Source of the DNA: Clostridia bacterium
Lineage (GTDB): Bacteria; Bacillota; Clostridia; Christensenellales; CAG-138
Direction: 5' to 3'
DNA length: 54,629 bases
NCBI GenBank assembly: GCA_017428025.1
Contig: JAFRRO010000048.1
Location: 1 to 54,629, forward strand
In this document: one piece after another, positions 16,431-24,501 of the stretch
Layout of the letters: every line of letters starts with the position of its first letter
How positions within the stretch are numbered: the first letter of the stretch is position 1
The notes under the pieces: model-generated
The model's database searches: none
Seen by the model: the letters and a program-made list of their open reading frames with translations, nothing else
What the model was told of the DNA's origin: nothing
Made by a program: the position numbers and the translations under genes

Positions 16431-18286
16431 TATTCCTGACTCAAAACAATGAACTGATCGCCTTCCTCAAGGTTCAGAATCTCATGCAGCCCGGGATTGA
16501 AGTGGCTTTCTTTGTTTTTATCGAGATAGCCGAGCATGACGCAGCGGTGCTTCAAAAGCTGACGGCGCAGATCCTGTGTACTGTGTCTGCCGGTCAAATG
16601 CATTTGTTCGGCATTTTTCAAAAACAGTTCGTTTCCTTCGTTGGACAGAATTTCATGGAATACGCCGATCAGCTCCGGATTCTCCGCAATCTGCGCAAGG
16701 AACAGCGAGGACATGCTCGAAGATACGACGAAGTCCGTATGATCGTCGCCGCGCACTAAATTCTGATTGCTCTCACGGCACATCTCCGCCGTGATATTGA
16801 ACGGCAGACGCAGACGCGCGCGCAGGTCCCGCAGATGCAGGATCATAAAGATTGTGTCCATATCCGCCTCGTCCATCTCTTTTAGATGATCGCTCAGCAG
16901 AATGATGTGTTCGGACAGCGAAGCGATGCGCGCAAGGTCCATCTCCTTTTTGCTCGGAAAGACCAGTTTTTCCAAAACGAACCCGCGTTCCGTTGCGATC
17001 TCTTCGAGCGAGGAAAGCTCGACGTCCTCATCCCAGCACAGCACGAGATACACATGTTCGACGTTCTGCGGAAGCTCCTTTAAAATCAGCGGCAGCGTTT
17101 CGTTCTGCCCGATGATGACCGTATCGGTGCCGCGGAACGTCTCCTGTTCGATTCCTTCATTTGCGTCGTCTTCCGTAAAGCAGGCGTCGGTCAGCACCGC
17201 ATCGGTCTCCTCCTCCGCAAAGACGATGACGCGGTCGTTCTTCTGAATCACATACTGCGGGAACGGATTGAGGCGGATGCCGTTTTCCTTGAAAATCCCG
17301 ATCGGAACCGCATGATCGACGCGCATCGTCAGGTCCTCAAAGGTGAGTCCTTCGTCCTGCGGGACGTCGATCACATGGAATTCACAGCCGTCAAAGCTGA
17401 ATACCTCTTTGAACGTCTGCGAAAGCGCCGCCTGCGTACAGGAATGCGCGATGATCTTTGCAATCGCGTCGTGCGTCTGCACCGAAGTGATGAGGTTTGA
17501 TTCCAAAAACGACGCCGGAAACCGGTACGCATGATTCGACAGGATTGCCGCAATGCGCAGATCGGAAATTTTGCGGCTTTTTGTCACGTTGGAGACCGCA
17601 AGAATCGTCCTGACCGTGCGTTCGTCGTCCGACGGCGCAACGATCAGATTTCCCGCGCTGTCAATCGCAAGCTTTTCGAGGTCCACCGGATCGGTGATGT
17701 CGATTGTGCGGCACACCACGCGGAACGACGAAGGATGCTCCACATTGTCGCGGATCAGGGTTTCCATCTCCTCGCGATCCAGATCATCCGCCACGACCAC
17801 GCAGGTATCCTCGTCTGCCGCCGCCTTCACAAGCTGCTGCAAAAGCGTATATTCGCCGGGCACAAAGCCGAGCACCACGGTGTGACCGGCCTCCAAAACC
17901 TTGGAATTCCCTTTTTTGAGATCGATGATCTTTTCTTCGATCGCCGAGGTGATGATACCGATCAATACGCTGGTGAACAGCACGCCCGCGATCGCCGTGA
18001 CCGCCATCAACAGGATATAGCCGATGCTGCCGTCCTCGTACGAGGGCATCCACGCGTTGATCACCGTGGAAATGCTGTCCCAAAAGACCGAGCCGACCTC
18101 GCTATCGCCGTGGAAGCCGCAGAGAATGATGATGCCCGCGATCAACACCGCCAAAAGCACCGACGCAATGATCAGAATCCGGATGAATCCCAAAGAACCT
18201 TTTGCCATGCGGTTGTCGAACCAGTAGCGGAAACGCTCCTTCAACGTGAACTGTTTGCGCATGTTTTTGATCTGCCGTTTGTTCAT
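16430..18286 (-). CDS. CASTOR/POLLUX (DMI1)-type ion channel
   Basis: 618 residues. N-terminal membrane part (~25-125) with a hydrophobic helix (IRILIIASVLLAVLIAGIII), a pore-like stretch (VFWDSISTVINAWMP...GSIGYILLM) and a third helix, then two tandem RCK/TrkA-N-like regulatory regions. The start of the first, AGHTVVLGFVPGEYTLLQQL, and CRTIDITDPVDLEKLAIDSAGNLIVAPSDDE match plant CASTOR/POLLUX/DMI1 proteins and their bacterial relatives; the second starts near TVIIGQNETLPLILKEL. Plant members are nuclear Ca2+-gated cation channels; in bacteria the role is unknown. The selectivity filter is not GYGD-like, so a potassium preference cannot be assumed. The ribosome site is weak. Divergent from the MFS gene. 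Confidence 0.82.
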   Translation of the reverse strand: MNKRQIKNMRKQFTLKERFRYWFDNRMAKGSLGFIRILIIASVLLAVLIAGIIILCGFHGDSEVGSVFWDSISTVINAWMPSYEDGSIGYILLMAVTAIAGVLFTSVLIGIITSAIEEKIIDLKKGNSKVLEAGHTVVLGFVPGEYTLLQQLVKAAADEDTCVVVADDLDREEMETLIRDNVEHPSSFRVVCRTIDITDPVDLEKLAIDSAGNLIVAPSDDERTVRTILAVSNVTKSRKISDLRIAAILSNHAYRFPASFLESNLITSVQTHDAIAKIIAHSCTQAALSQTFKEVFSFDGCEFHVIDVPQDEGLTFEDLTMRVDHAVPIGIFKENGIRLNPFPQYVIQKNDRVIVFAEEETDAVLTDACFTEDDANEGIEQETFRGTDTVIIGQNETLPLILKELPQNVEHVYLVLCWDEDVELSSLEEIATERGFVLEKLVFPSKKEMDLARIASLSEHIILLSDHLKEMDEADMDTIFMILHLRDLRARLRLPFNITAEMCRESNQNLVRGDDHTDFVVSSSMSSLFLAQIAENPELIGVFHEILSNEGNELFLKNAEQMHLTGRHSTQDLRRQLLKHRCVMLGYLDKNKESHFNPGLHEILNLEEGDQFIVLSQE

Positions 18287-18373
18287 CGAAAATACCCCTG
18301 CCGTACGATATATCTGATTATATCAGGACGGCGCTTCCGATTCAAGAGTTCCTGCAAACGCCGCTTCAAAGGA

Positions 18374-18402
18374 TTGTGTTTTTTGAAAAGTTGCGGTATG
18401 AT
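18374..18402 (+). promoter_or_regulatory. Promoter giving a leaderless MFS mRNA
   Basis: TTGTGT (18374-18379) and TATGAT (18397-18402), 17-bp spacer. The expected +1 is at or within a base or two of the ATG at 18409, and no Shine-Dalgarno is present. Confidence 0.5.
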
Positions 18403-18408
18403 TACGGT

Positions 18409-19629
18409 ATGTTTCTGCGCACCTTCAAGCTATCCTTATTATTCAGTTTCTACTGGGCAGCTTCCTGCATGGTCTATTCCTATGCGGAGCGCTTTCTGCT
18501 GCACTACGGCTTTTCGACCGGCGAGATCGGTCTCGTGATCGCGATCGCGTATCTTGCCGCCATGATCCTCGAACCGGTGCTTGCGCAGGAGGCGGACCGC
18601 GGCACGCGCATCTCTTTGAAAAGCGGCATCACTGCCTGCGCCGTGTTCGCGGTGCTTCTGACGCTTTTCACACCGGTTGCAAAGCGCATGCTGCCGCTGC
18701 TTGCCGTGCTGTTCGGCGCGATGACCTGTGTGACGCTCGGCATGCAGCCGCTTGTCAACGCGGTCGGATTTCACTATCTCAACCGCGGCGAAACGGTGGA
18801 TTATTCGTTTTCGCGCGGCGCCGCAAGCATCGCCTATGCGCTTTCTTCGCTCCTTTTGGGATATCTTGCCTCCCAAAACATCGATTCCATCCTGTGGGTC
18901 TATCTTGCTGCGAACGTCGGACTGTTTCTGGTCGCGCTCTGGTTTGCGCCCAAAAGAACGGAACAAACGCAAAAAGCAACCGCAGGAAGCGTCTTTTCCG
19001 TGATCTTCAGATATCCGAAGCTGATGCTGTTTTGCGCGGGCATGCTCATTCTGAACGTGCCGCATGTGCTGATCAATTCGTATCTTGCAAGCATCACGGG
19101 CGTGACCGGCGGCAACATGAGCGTGATGATCGCGATCGCTGCGATCGTCGAGTTTCCGGCGATGATGGCGTATACGCATATCCGCAAAAAAATCAGCGAC
19201 CGCGTTCTTCTGATCGTCTCCTCCTGCTTCTATCTTTTAAAAACGGGTCTTTTGGCGCTTGCCGCATACTTTTCTGTGGGCGCTTGGGCGGTCTATGTGT
19301 CGAGCGCAACGCAGATGCTCTGCTACGCGATCTTTATTCCGGCGTCCTCCTTCTTTGCAAACGACTCGGTCAGTCGGGCGGATCAGGTGAAGGGACAGAT
19401 GCTTCTGACGGAAACGACGCTCTGTTCCGGCATGATCAGTATGCTTTTGGGCGGTCTTTCCATCCAAAAGCTCGGTGTGCCGCTGACGCTTCTGATTTCG
19501 GAGGGTTTCGTTCTGGTCGGGATCCTCATCATTGCCACTGCCGTTCGAACCAAAAACACTTCGCTTTCCGTTTTTTCCAATTCAATTTTGACACAATTAT
19601 GGCGATTGTGTTTCCTTTGTGACGTTTAG
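18409..19629 (+). CDS. Major facilitator superfamily transporter
   Basis: 406 residues with about twelve hydrophobic helices and a mid-protein cytoplasmic loop (FAPKRTEQTQKAT, ~185). Features such as LMFYWAAS-like first helix, FSRGAASIAYALSS in the fifth and GYLASQNIDSILWVY fit the nucleoside/oligosaccharide-type symporter branch of MFS, but no substrate can be named. The ATG at 18409 gives a natural MFS N-terminus; it has no ribosome site and sits six bases after a -10 box, so leaderless translation is inferred. An alternative GTG at 18376 is spaced badly from AAAGGA. The TAG stop lies inside the CIRCE operator of hsp20. Confidence 0.82.
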   Translation: MFLRTFKLSLLFSFYWAASCMVYSYAERFLLHYGFSTGEIGLVIAIAYLAAMILEPVLAQEADRGTRISLKSGITACAVFAVLLTLFTPVAKRMLPLLAVLFGAMTCVTLGMQPLVNAVGFHYLNRGETVDYSFSRGAASIAYALSSLLLGYLASQNIDSILWVYLAANVGLFLVALWFAPKRTEQTQKATAGSVFSVIFRYPKLMLFCAGMLILNVPHVLINSYLASITGVTGGNMSVMIAIAAIVEFPAMMAYTHIRKKISDRVLLIVSSCFYLLKTGLLALAAYFSVGAWAVYVSSATQMLCYAIFIPASSFFANDSVSRADQVKGQMLLTETTLCSGMISMLLGGLSIQKLGVPLTLLISEGFVLVGILIIATAVRTKNTSLSVFSNSILTQLWRLCFLCDV

Positions 19630-19652
19630 CACTCTCCTATTGACAGTGCTAA
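19626..19652 (+). promoter_or_regulatory. CIRCE operator (HrcA site) of hsp20
   Basis: TTAGCACTC (19626-19634), nine-base spacer, CAGTGCTAA (19644-19652): consensus TTAGCACTC-N9-GAGTGCTAA with one mismatch. The -35 TTGACA (19640-19645) lies inside it, so bound HrcA would block polymerase. Confidence 0.93.
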
Positions 19653-19667
19653 AAGCTTGCGTATAAT
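19640..19667 (+). promoter_or_regulatory. Consensus sigma-A promoter of hsp20
   Basis: TTGACA (19640-19645) and TATAAT (19662-19667), both perfect, 16-bp spacer. The ~80-base leader contains a GGACATCC-TAAA-GGGTGTCC hairpin (19690-19709). Confidence 0.88.
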
Positions 19668-19754
19668 GGGTATTGAAAGAAGAAAAGAGGACATCCTAAA
19701 GGGTGTCCGAGGGCACCAAAGGAACGTGTCAAAAGAAGAAAGGAAGTGTGACCT

Positions 19755-20192
19755 ATGCTGCCCACCGTTTGGAGTAATCATTTGATGGATGATCTGTTTG
19801 ACAGAACATTCGGTTTGACGACCTGGCCGGATGAACGCGAGCTCTACGGCAAGAATGCAAGAAACATCATGAAGACGGATGTACACGAGCTGAAGGATTC
19901 CTATGAAATGAATGTGGATCTTCCGGGATTCAAGAAGGAAAACATTCATGTGGACTTCAATGAAGGCTATCTGACCGTCCGTGCAGAGAAGGGCCTCGAA
20001 AAAGAGGAGAAGAAAGAAAAGAAAGTCATTCGCAGCGAACGCTATGTCGGTTCGATGAGCCGCAGCTTCTATGTGGGTGAGATCGAGCCGGAATCGATCA
20101 AGTGCAAGTATGAAGACGGTGTGCTGACGCTCGAATTTCCGAAGGAGAATCAGCCGAAGCTGCCCGAAACGCATTCGATCACGATCGAATAA
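19755..20192 (+). CDS. Small heat-shock protein, Hsp20/alpha-crystallin family
   Basis: 145 residues, typical length. The alpha-crystallin domain spans ~38-135, with the expected landmarks YEMNVDLPGFKKENIHVDF, GYLTVRAEK and the late motif GVLTLEFPK; a charged KEEKKEKK loop lies between strands. Hsp20 proteins hold unfolding proteins in the cytoplasm without ATP. AAAGGAAGTG precedes the ATG. Control by HrcA through the CIRCE site, shared with the clpB gene at the other end of the window, is well supported by sequence. A terminator follows. Confidence 0.96.
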   Translation: MLPTVWSNHLMDDLFDRTFGLTTWPDERELYGKNARNIMKTDVHELKDSYEMNVDLPGFKKENIHVDFNEGYLTVRAEKGLEKEEKKEKKVIRSERYVGSMSRSFYVGEIEPESIKCKYEDGVLTLEFPKENQPKLPETHSITIE

Positions 20193-20208
20193 TTCCAAAA
20201 TACAGAAG

Positions 20209-20234
20209 AACTGCGGCAACACCGCAGTTTTTTT
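20209..20234 (+). terminator. Terminator after hsp20
   Basis: AACTGCGG (20209-20216) pairs with CCGCAGTT (20222-20229), followed by a T-run. Confidence 0.92.
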
Positions 20235-20236
20235 GT

Positions 20237-20359
20237 ACAACCCTCCCGTCAGCCTAACGGCTGCCACCCTCCCTTGCACAGGGAGGGCTTTTTTAGCTCA
20301 ACCAAAAGGCTCCCCTGTGCAAGGGGAGCTGTCAAGGTTTACCGAGACTGAGGGGTTGT
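20237..20359. repeat. MITE-like palindromic element between hsp20 and dnaN
   Basis: A ~123-bp unit flanked by imperfect inverted ends (ACAACCCTCCCGTCAG at 20237 and CTGAGGGGTTGT ending at 20359). Inside are two palindromes, each its own hairpin and each complementary to the other: CCCTCCCTTGCACAGGGAGGG (written here only as the 20267-20287 palindrome) and TCCCCTGTGCAAGGGGA (20311-20327). The style matches dispersed non-coding repeats seen in many clostridial genomes. It ends five bases from the dnaN stop and could serve as its terminator. No second copy lies in the window. Confidence 0.65.
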
Positions 20360-20363
20360 CCTC

Positions 20364-21458
20364 TCAATAAACGCGCATCGGAACGATCAGGTAGATAAAC
20401 GCGTCGCCCTGAACCGGACGGATCACGCACGGTGAAATGGGGCTGTTGAACTCCATATAGACCTTTTCGTCCGTGATGTTGCGGAAGATGTTCATGATGT
20501 ACTTCGGATTGAACGCAATATCGATCGGATCGCCGACCACACTGACTTCCATCGTGTCCTCGCCGCGGCCGACAAAGCTTTCCGCGCTCATCGTCAGAAG
20601 ATCTTCTTCGAAATGCAGGATGATGCTGTTGTTGCCTTCGCGGGCGATCAGCTGTGCGCGGTCGGTCATGGAGAGCAGTTCCGCCGTATCGACCAAAACA
20701 CGCGTCTTGCAGTCCTTCGGGATGATGCGTTTATAATCGATATAATTGCCGTCCAAAAGACGCGCGGTAAGCTTGGTGTCGTTGACCTGAACCGTCAGAT
20801 GCGTCTGCGTCATCTGCAGCGTCACGTCTTTTTCGGTCTCCTCCGCCATTTTGGAAATCTCGTTGAGAACCTTTCCCTGCACGATCGTCCGCATTTTGGG
20901 GAAATCCTTGTTTGCGTGCATGGCGGTCAGCGCAAACTGGAACGAGTCGGTTGCGACAAACGTCAGAAGATCGCCTTCGGATTCGATCAGCGTACCGGTC
21001 AGAACCGGACGGGAATCGTCCTGCGCGACGGCAAATACGGTATGATCGATCATGCTCTTGAGCTTTTCCGCGGGAAGCGTGATATCGAACGCGTCGCCCT
21101 TGGTCCGCATCATCGGGAATTCATCGAATTCGATGCACTGCAGTCTTTGACGTACACGGCCGCTCTTGATCTTCAGAAGATTGCCTTCCTGTTCGGCTTC
21201 CAGCTTGCCGTCCGGTAGTTTGCGCAGAATTTCCGAAAGAAACTTGCCTTTCAGCACGCATTTTCCTTCTTCCTCGACCATTGCCGGAAGGAAGCATTCT
21301 TTTTGGAACATCAGATCGGAACAGGTTAAATGAATGCCGTCCTGTGAAGCTTCGATCAGGACGCCGTCCAAAACCGGCATTGTGGATCGAACAGGCAGCG
21401 CTTTTATCACGGAGAGTACGCCCATGCACAGATCTTCGGTTTGCATTGTGAATTTCAT
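20364..21458 (-). CDS. dnaN: DNA polymerase III beta subunit (sliding clamp)
   Basis: 364 residues, the usual length of three clamp domains. Recognised by the N-terminus MKFTMQTEDL, the LPVRSTMPVLDGVLIEA stretch, DSRPVLTGTLIE at the second-domain start, and the C-terminal YLIVPMRVY tail, close to the standard LIMPMR(V/L) end. DnaN tethers polymerase III to DNA. ATG 21458 is supported by AAAGGA 7-12 bases upstream. It lies downstream of dnaA across a 255-bp spacer full of DnaA boxes. The common next genes recF and gyrB are absent: a MITE-like repeat and convergent hsp20 follow instead. Confidence 0.97.
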   Translation of the reverse strand: MKFTMQTEDLCMGVLSVIKALPVRSTMPVLDGVLIEASQDGIHLTCSDLMFQKECFLPAMVEEEGKCVLKGKFLSEILRKLPDGKLEAEQEGNLLKIKSGRVRQRLQCIEFDEFPMMRTKGDAFDITLPAEKLKSMIDHTVFAVAQDDSRPVLTGTLIESEGDLLTFVATDSFQFALTAMHANKDFPKMRTIVQGKVLNEISKMAEETEKDVTLQMTQTHLTVQVNDTKLTARLLDGNYIDYKRIIPKDCKTRVLVDTAELLSMTDRAQLIAREGNNSIILHFEEDLLTMSAESFVGRGEDTMEVSVVGDPIDIAFNPKYIMNIFRNITDEKVYMEFNSPISPCVIRPVQGDAFIYLIVPMRVY

Positions 21459-21477
21459 AGGTTTTCCTTTCTTCCGG

Positions 21478-21710
21478 TTATCCACCGAACAGGCGAGAAT
21501 CTGTTTCTCATCTTTTTATTATTTCAGAAGTCGTAACAGTAGCGGGTGTGGAAAAGACGGGCAAGTCGGATTTTCGGCTTTCCGACTCTCTTTTTCCTGT
21601 GGGAAAGACGTGGCTGATCGGGTGGAAAAGAACCGTCCTTTTCCGTGTTGTCCACACTTTCCAAACTATCCCAAAACCGTTCGCTTTACAAATCCACAAT
21701 TTGTGGATGA
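21478..21710. other. Probable oriC / DnaA-box array between dnaA and dnaN
   Basis: The spacer holds TTATCCACC (21478), minus-strand TTTTCCACA (21547-21555), TTTCCCACA (21598-21606) and TTTTCCACC (21621-21629), plus-strand TTGTCCACA (21648-21656) and AAATCCACA (21690), and minus-strand TCATCCACA (21702-21710). The last two form an 8-bp perfect palindrome about 21700. A T-rich tract (about 21500-21530) next to the boxes could be the unwinding element. Location downstream of dnaA is a normal place for part of a Bacillota origin. Confidence 0.75.
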
Positions 21711-21713
21711 TTT

Positions 21714-23033
21714 TTACCCTTCCCGGATACGCGTCTTGATGCTTTCCATCGTATCGCGGAAGGACGAATCCGTGTCGATCATCTGCTCGATCTTGTTGCA
21801 GGCGGAGATCGCCGTCGTATGATCGTTGCGCTCGAACAGCGAGGAGATCCGTTTATAAGGAAGACTCAGCATCGTATGACAGAAGTACATCGCGATCTGA
21901 CGCGGCATTACAACTTCCTTATCGCGCCGCTGCGACATGATGCTTTCGAGAGGCACCGAATAGTAATCCGCGACGGTTTCCTTGATGCGGTCCGGCGTGA
22001 TCTCGATTTCCTTTTTCTTCGGAAGCATCTCCTTCATCGCTTCCTTCGCAAGCGACATCGTGATCGGAAGCCGGCGAATCGTTGCGTATGCAATGACGCG
22101 GTTCAGACTGCCCTCCAGTTTCCGGATGTTGTCGACGATGTTTTCCGCAATGAAATTGATGATCTCATCGTCGATCTCCACATGCTTATTTTGGGCGCGG
22201 TTGCGCAGAATCGCGGTACGCGTTTCGAGATCCGGCACCTGAATATCCGCGACAAGTCCCCATTCAAACCGCGAGGAAAGACGTTCCTCCAGCGCTTTGA
22301 TCTCCTTCGGCGGACGGTCGGAGCTGATGACGATCTGTTTTCCGGCGTTGTGCAGGGTGTTGAAGGTGTTGAAGAACTCCTCCTGCACCGCCTGCTTGCC
22401 CGCGATAAACTGGATATCGTCGATCATCAGTAGATCGACGTTGCGGTACCGCTGCCTAAATTCCGTATTCTTGCCGGCGCGCAGCGCTTCGATCAGGTCG
22501 TTCGTGAACATTTCGCTCGTGACGTAGACGATGCGGGCGGACGGATTCGCTTCCTTCATGGCATGTCCGATCGCGTGCATCAGATGCGTTTTGCCCAATC
22601 CCACGCCGCCGTAGAGGAACAGCGGATTGTACGCTCTGCCCGGCGCCTCGACGACCGCGACGCACGCCGCGTGCGCAAAGTTGTTGGATTTGCCGACGAC
22701 GAACGTATCGAACGTATACTGCGGATTGAGCGTCAGCGAATTCAGAGAACCTTCGTCCGACGCGACGCGGATGAAATCCTTTCGCTGGGACGGGACGATC
22801 AGAAGAATATCGAGAATATCGGGATCCGCCTTCTGCACTGCGCTGCGTACGTAATCCATATAGTATTCCGAAACCGTATTTTTCACGACGTCGTCCGGCG
22901 CTTCCATCACCAATATGCCGTTCTGCACCACGACCGGCTCGAGCACGTCGATCCAGCGGTGGAAGGTCACGGCGGCGATTTGCGGACGGATGCCTTCCTT
23001 GGCAAGCGCCCATGTTTTTCTCAGTTCTTCCAT
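21714..23033 (-). CDS. dnaA: Chromosomal replication initiator DnaA
   Basis: 439 residues. Domain I (1-~85), a very short domain II, AAA+ domain III with Walker A GGVGLGKTH (142-150), Walker B LLMIDDIQF and the sensor-2 region DNIRKLEGSLNRV, and domain IV with the box-binding helix FERNDHTTAISACNKIE. DnaA binds TTATCCACA boxes and melts oriC. The family is unambiguous. The ribosome site is weak (GGGGA before the ATG), and a TTTTCA/TATGAT promoter lies ~65 bp upstream. The usual upstream neighbours rpmH and rnpA are missing; a LytM protein gene is there instead. Confidence 0.98.
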   Translation of the reverse strand: MEELRKTWALAKEGIRPQIAAVTFHRWIDVLEPVVVQNGILVMEAPDDVVKNTVSEYYMDYVRSAVQKADPDILDILLIVPSQRKDFIRVASDEGSLNSLTLNPQYTFDTFVVGKSNNFAHAACVAVVEAPGRAYNPLFLYGGVGLGKTHLMHAIGHAMKEANPSARIVYVTSEMFTNDLIEALRAGKNTEFRQRYRNVDLLMIDDIQFIAGKQAVQEEFFNTFNTLHNAGKQIVISSDRPPKEIKALEERLSSRFEWGLVADIQVPDLETRTAILRNRAQNKHVEIDDEIINFIAENIVDNIRKLEGSLNRVIAYATIRRLPITMSLAKEAMKEMLPKKKEIEITPDRIKETVADYYSVPLESIMSQRRDKEVVMPRQIAMYFCHTMLSLPYKRISSLFERNDHTTAISACNKIEQMIDTDSSFRDTMESIKTRIREG

Positions 23034-23094
23034 ATGATCCCCAATCTATGACGAAAAAACCCGCGGTCTTTTCGGATGCTTTTCTACCTCTATT

Positions 23095-23123
23095 ATCATA
23101 ACAGATTTTATCCCGCTTGAAAA
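23095..23123 (-). promoter_or_regulatory. Promoter of dnaA
   Basis: On the minus strand TTTTCA (23123-23118) and TATGAT (23100-23095), 17-bp spacer. The -35 overlaps the tail of a weak terminator stem AAAGGC (23121-23126)/GCCTTT (23138-23143) from the preceding gene. Confidence 0.6.
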
Positions 23124-23148
23124 GGCTTTTTTTCCGCGCCTTTATGAA

Positions 23149-24294
23149 TCAGGAAAGATAATACATCGGGTTGTAGGGAATTCCGTCGATCAGCAGTTCA
23201 TAATGCAGAATCGGCGTTTCACGTCCCTCCGGCACCGGCATATAGGCGATGATGGAACCGCGTTTGACGTGCTGTTCGAGCTCCACCGCAACGTTTGCAC
23301 ACGAGGAAAGACGCGAGATGAATCCGTTTTCGTGACGAATCTCGATCACAAATCCGTAGCCGGGACGTTCTCCGCAGAAGATGATCGTGCCGTCCTCCGG
23401 CGCGACGATGCGCATTCCGCCCGCGGCGCTGTAATCGACGCCGTAATGCATGGAACCGTAACGCATCCCGAAATAGCTGACGATCTGCGCGCGCACCGGC
23501 GCGACAAACGACAGCGTCCCCTTCGCCTTGCCCTTTCTGCCTTCCCGCTGACCGGGCTCGCGGTCGGGCTGCGCGGAACGGTAGGTGCCGACCAGAATCG
23601 ATTTTGTCGTTGCCGAGGAGATCTGACGGTTCAGCGTCTCCGTGTCGGACGTTGCAAAGCCGTCCTTATAGAAAAATTCCGAAAGCGTCAGCGTACGCGA
23701 AGCCGTTCCTAAATGCAGAAACAGCCGCGTGCCCTCTGGCAGCAGATCGGTCCGCTGCATCTGCACGTCCGGCATCACGACCGCAACGGATGCGCGCTCG
23801 ACGGTGCGCTGCACGGAGATCAGAGAACGGTTTTTGTTGAGCTTGGAAAGCGCGGCGTCGAAGGACAGGTATTCCACGGAACCGTCCGCCGGCGCGGTCG
23901 AGACCGAGGAAACCAGCGTCGCTTTCAACAGAATGCAGTTTTCGTCGATGTTTTCATAGGCGCACTGCTGATAATAGGTGCGCAGAAGGAGCTCCGCCGT
24001 TTCGCGGCTGTCGAGCGCAAACAGCGCGTCGCCGTCCGAAAGCAGATTGACCGCGTTTTTCGGCAGCACGGGCGCGGGCGTCTGGATGATGTGCACCGGC
24101 GTCGGGGCGGGCGAGAACGCTTCCACCGAGTCCTGCTGCTCCGTGCCGGGCGTTGCGGTGATCAGGGTGCGCGGTTCCAGAACGGAGAGCTTCGGCGCGG
24201 CGTTTTTTTCGAGTAGCGCAAAGACTGCGACGAGCAGAACCAGCAGCGTCGCAAAAACCGCCATCCACAGCAGTCGCGCTTTTCCGTCCTTCAT
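23149..24294 (-). CDS. LytM/M23-family membrane protein with degenerate zinc site
   Basis: 381 residues. One N-terminal transmembrane helix (~8-28: LLWMAVFATLLVLLVAVFALL), a Pro/Thr linker, a central region (~75-240) that ends in a G5-like stretch (ETLNRQISSATTKSILVGTYRS), a basic Gly/Lys linker and a C-terminal LytM domain (~265-381). HYGVDYS supplies HxxxD, but the usual HxH reads ILH, so one ligand is lost and hydrolysis may be impaired; such LytM proteins often act as activators or scaffolds. ATG 24294 has GGAGAG five bases upstream. It sits directly upstream of dnaA on the same strand. Confidence 0.75.
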   Translation of the reverse strand: MKDGKARLLWMAVFATLLVLLVAVFALLEKNAAPKLSVLEPRTLITATPGTEQQDSVEAFSPAPTPVHIIQTPAPVLPKNAVNLLSDGDALFALDSRETAELLLRTYYQQCAYENIDENCILLKATLVSSVSTAPADGSVEYLSFDAALSKLNKNRSLISVQRTVERASVAVVMPDVQMQRTDLLPEGTRLFLHLGTASRTLTLSEFFYKDGFATSDTETLNRQISSATTKSILVGTYRSAQPDREPGQREGRKGKAKGTLSFVAPVRAQIVSYFGMRYGSMHYGVDYSAAGGMRIVAPEDGTIIFCGERPGYGFVIEIRHENGFISRLSSCANVAVELEQHVKRGSIIAYMPVPEGRETPILHYELLIDGIPYNPMYYLS

Positions 24295-24401
24295 ACGGCT
24301 CTCCTTTCCTGTTTTTTCAGAGTATACCACAATTCTTTGCAAAAGAGAAACGGAACGCGCAAAAAAATGCATGATTTACACAAAATTCATTCGTTTGATG
24401 G

Positions 24402-24430
24402 TTTCAAAATGGAAAAATATATGGTATGAT
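24402..24430 (+). promoter_or_regulatory. Promoter of the glycogen operon
   Basis: TTTCAA (24402-24407) and TATGAT (24425-24430), 17-bp spacer. Downstream, AGACAG-N9-CTGTCT (about 24447-24467) is a small inverted repeat in the leader that may be an operator. Confidence 0.6.
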
Positions 24431-24501
24431 AATATTGAATGAATATAGACAGTATGGAAGTCTGTCTGTATACGCAATAATGATATGGAGAGGTGATATG
24501 C

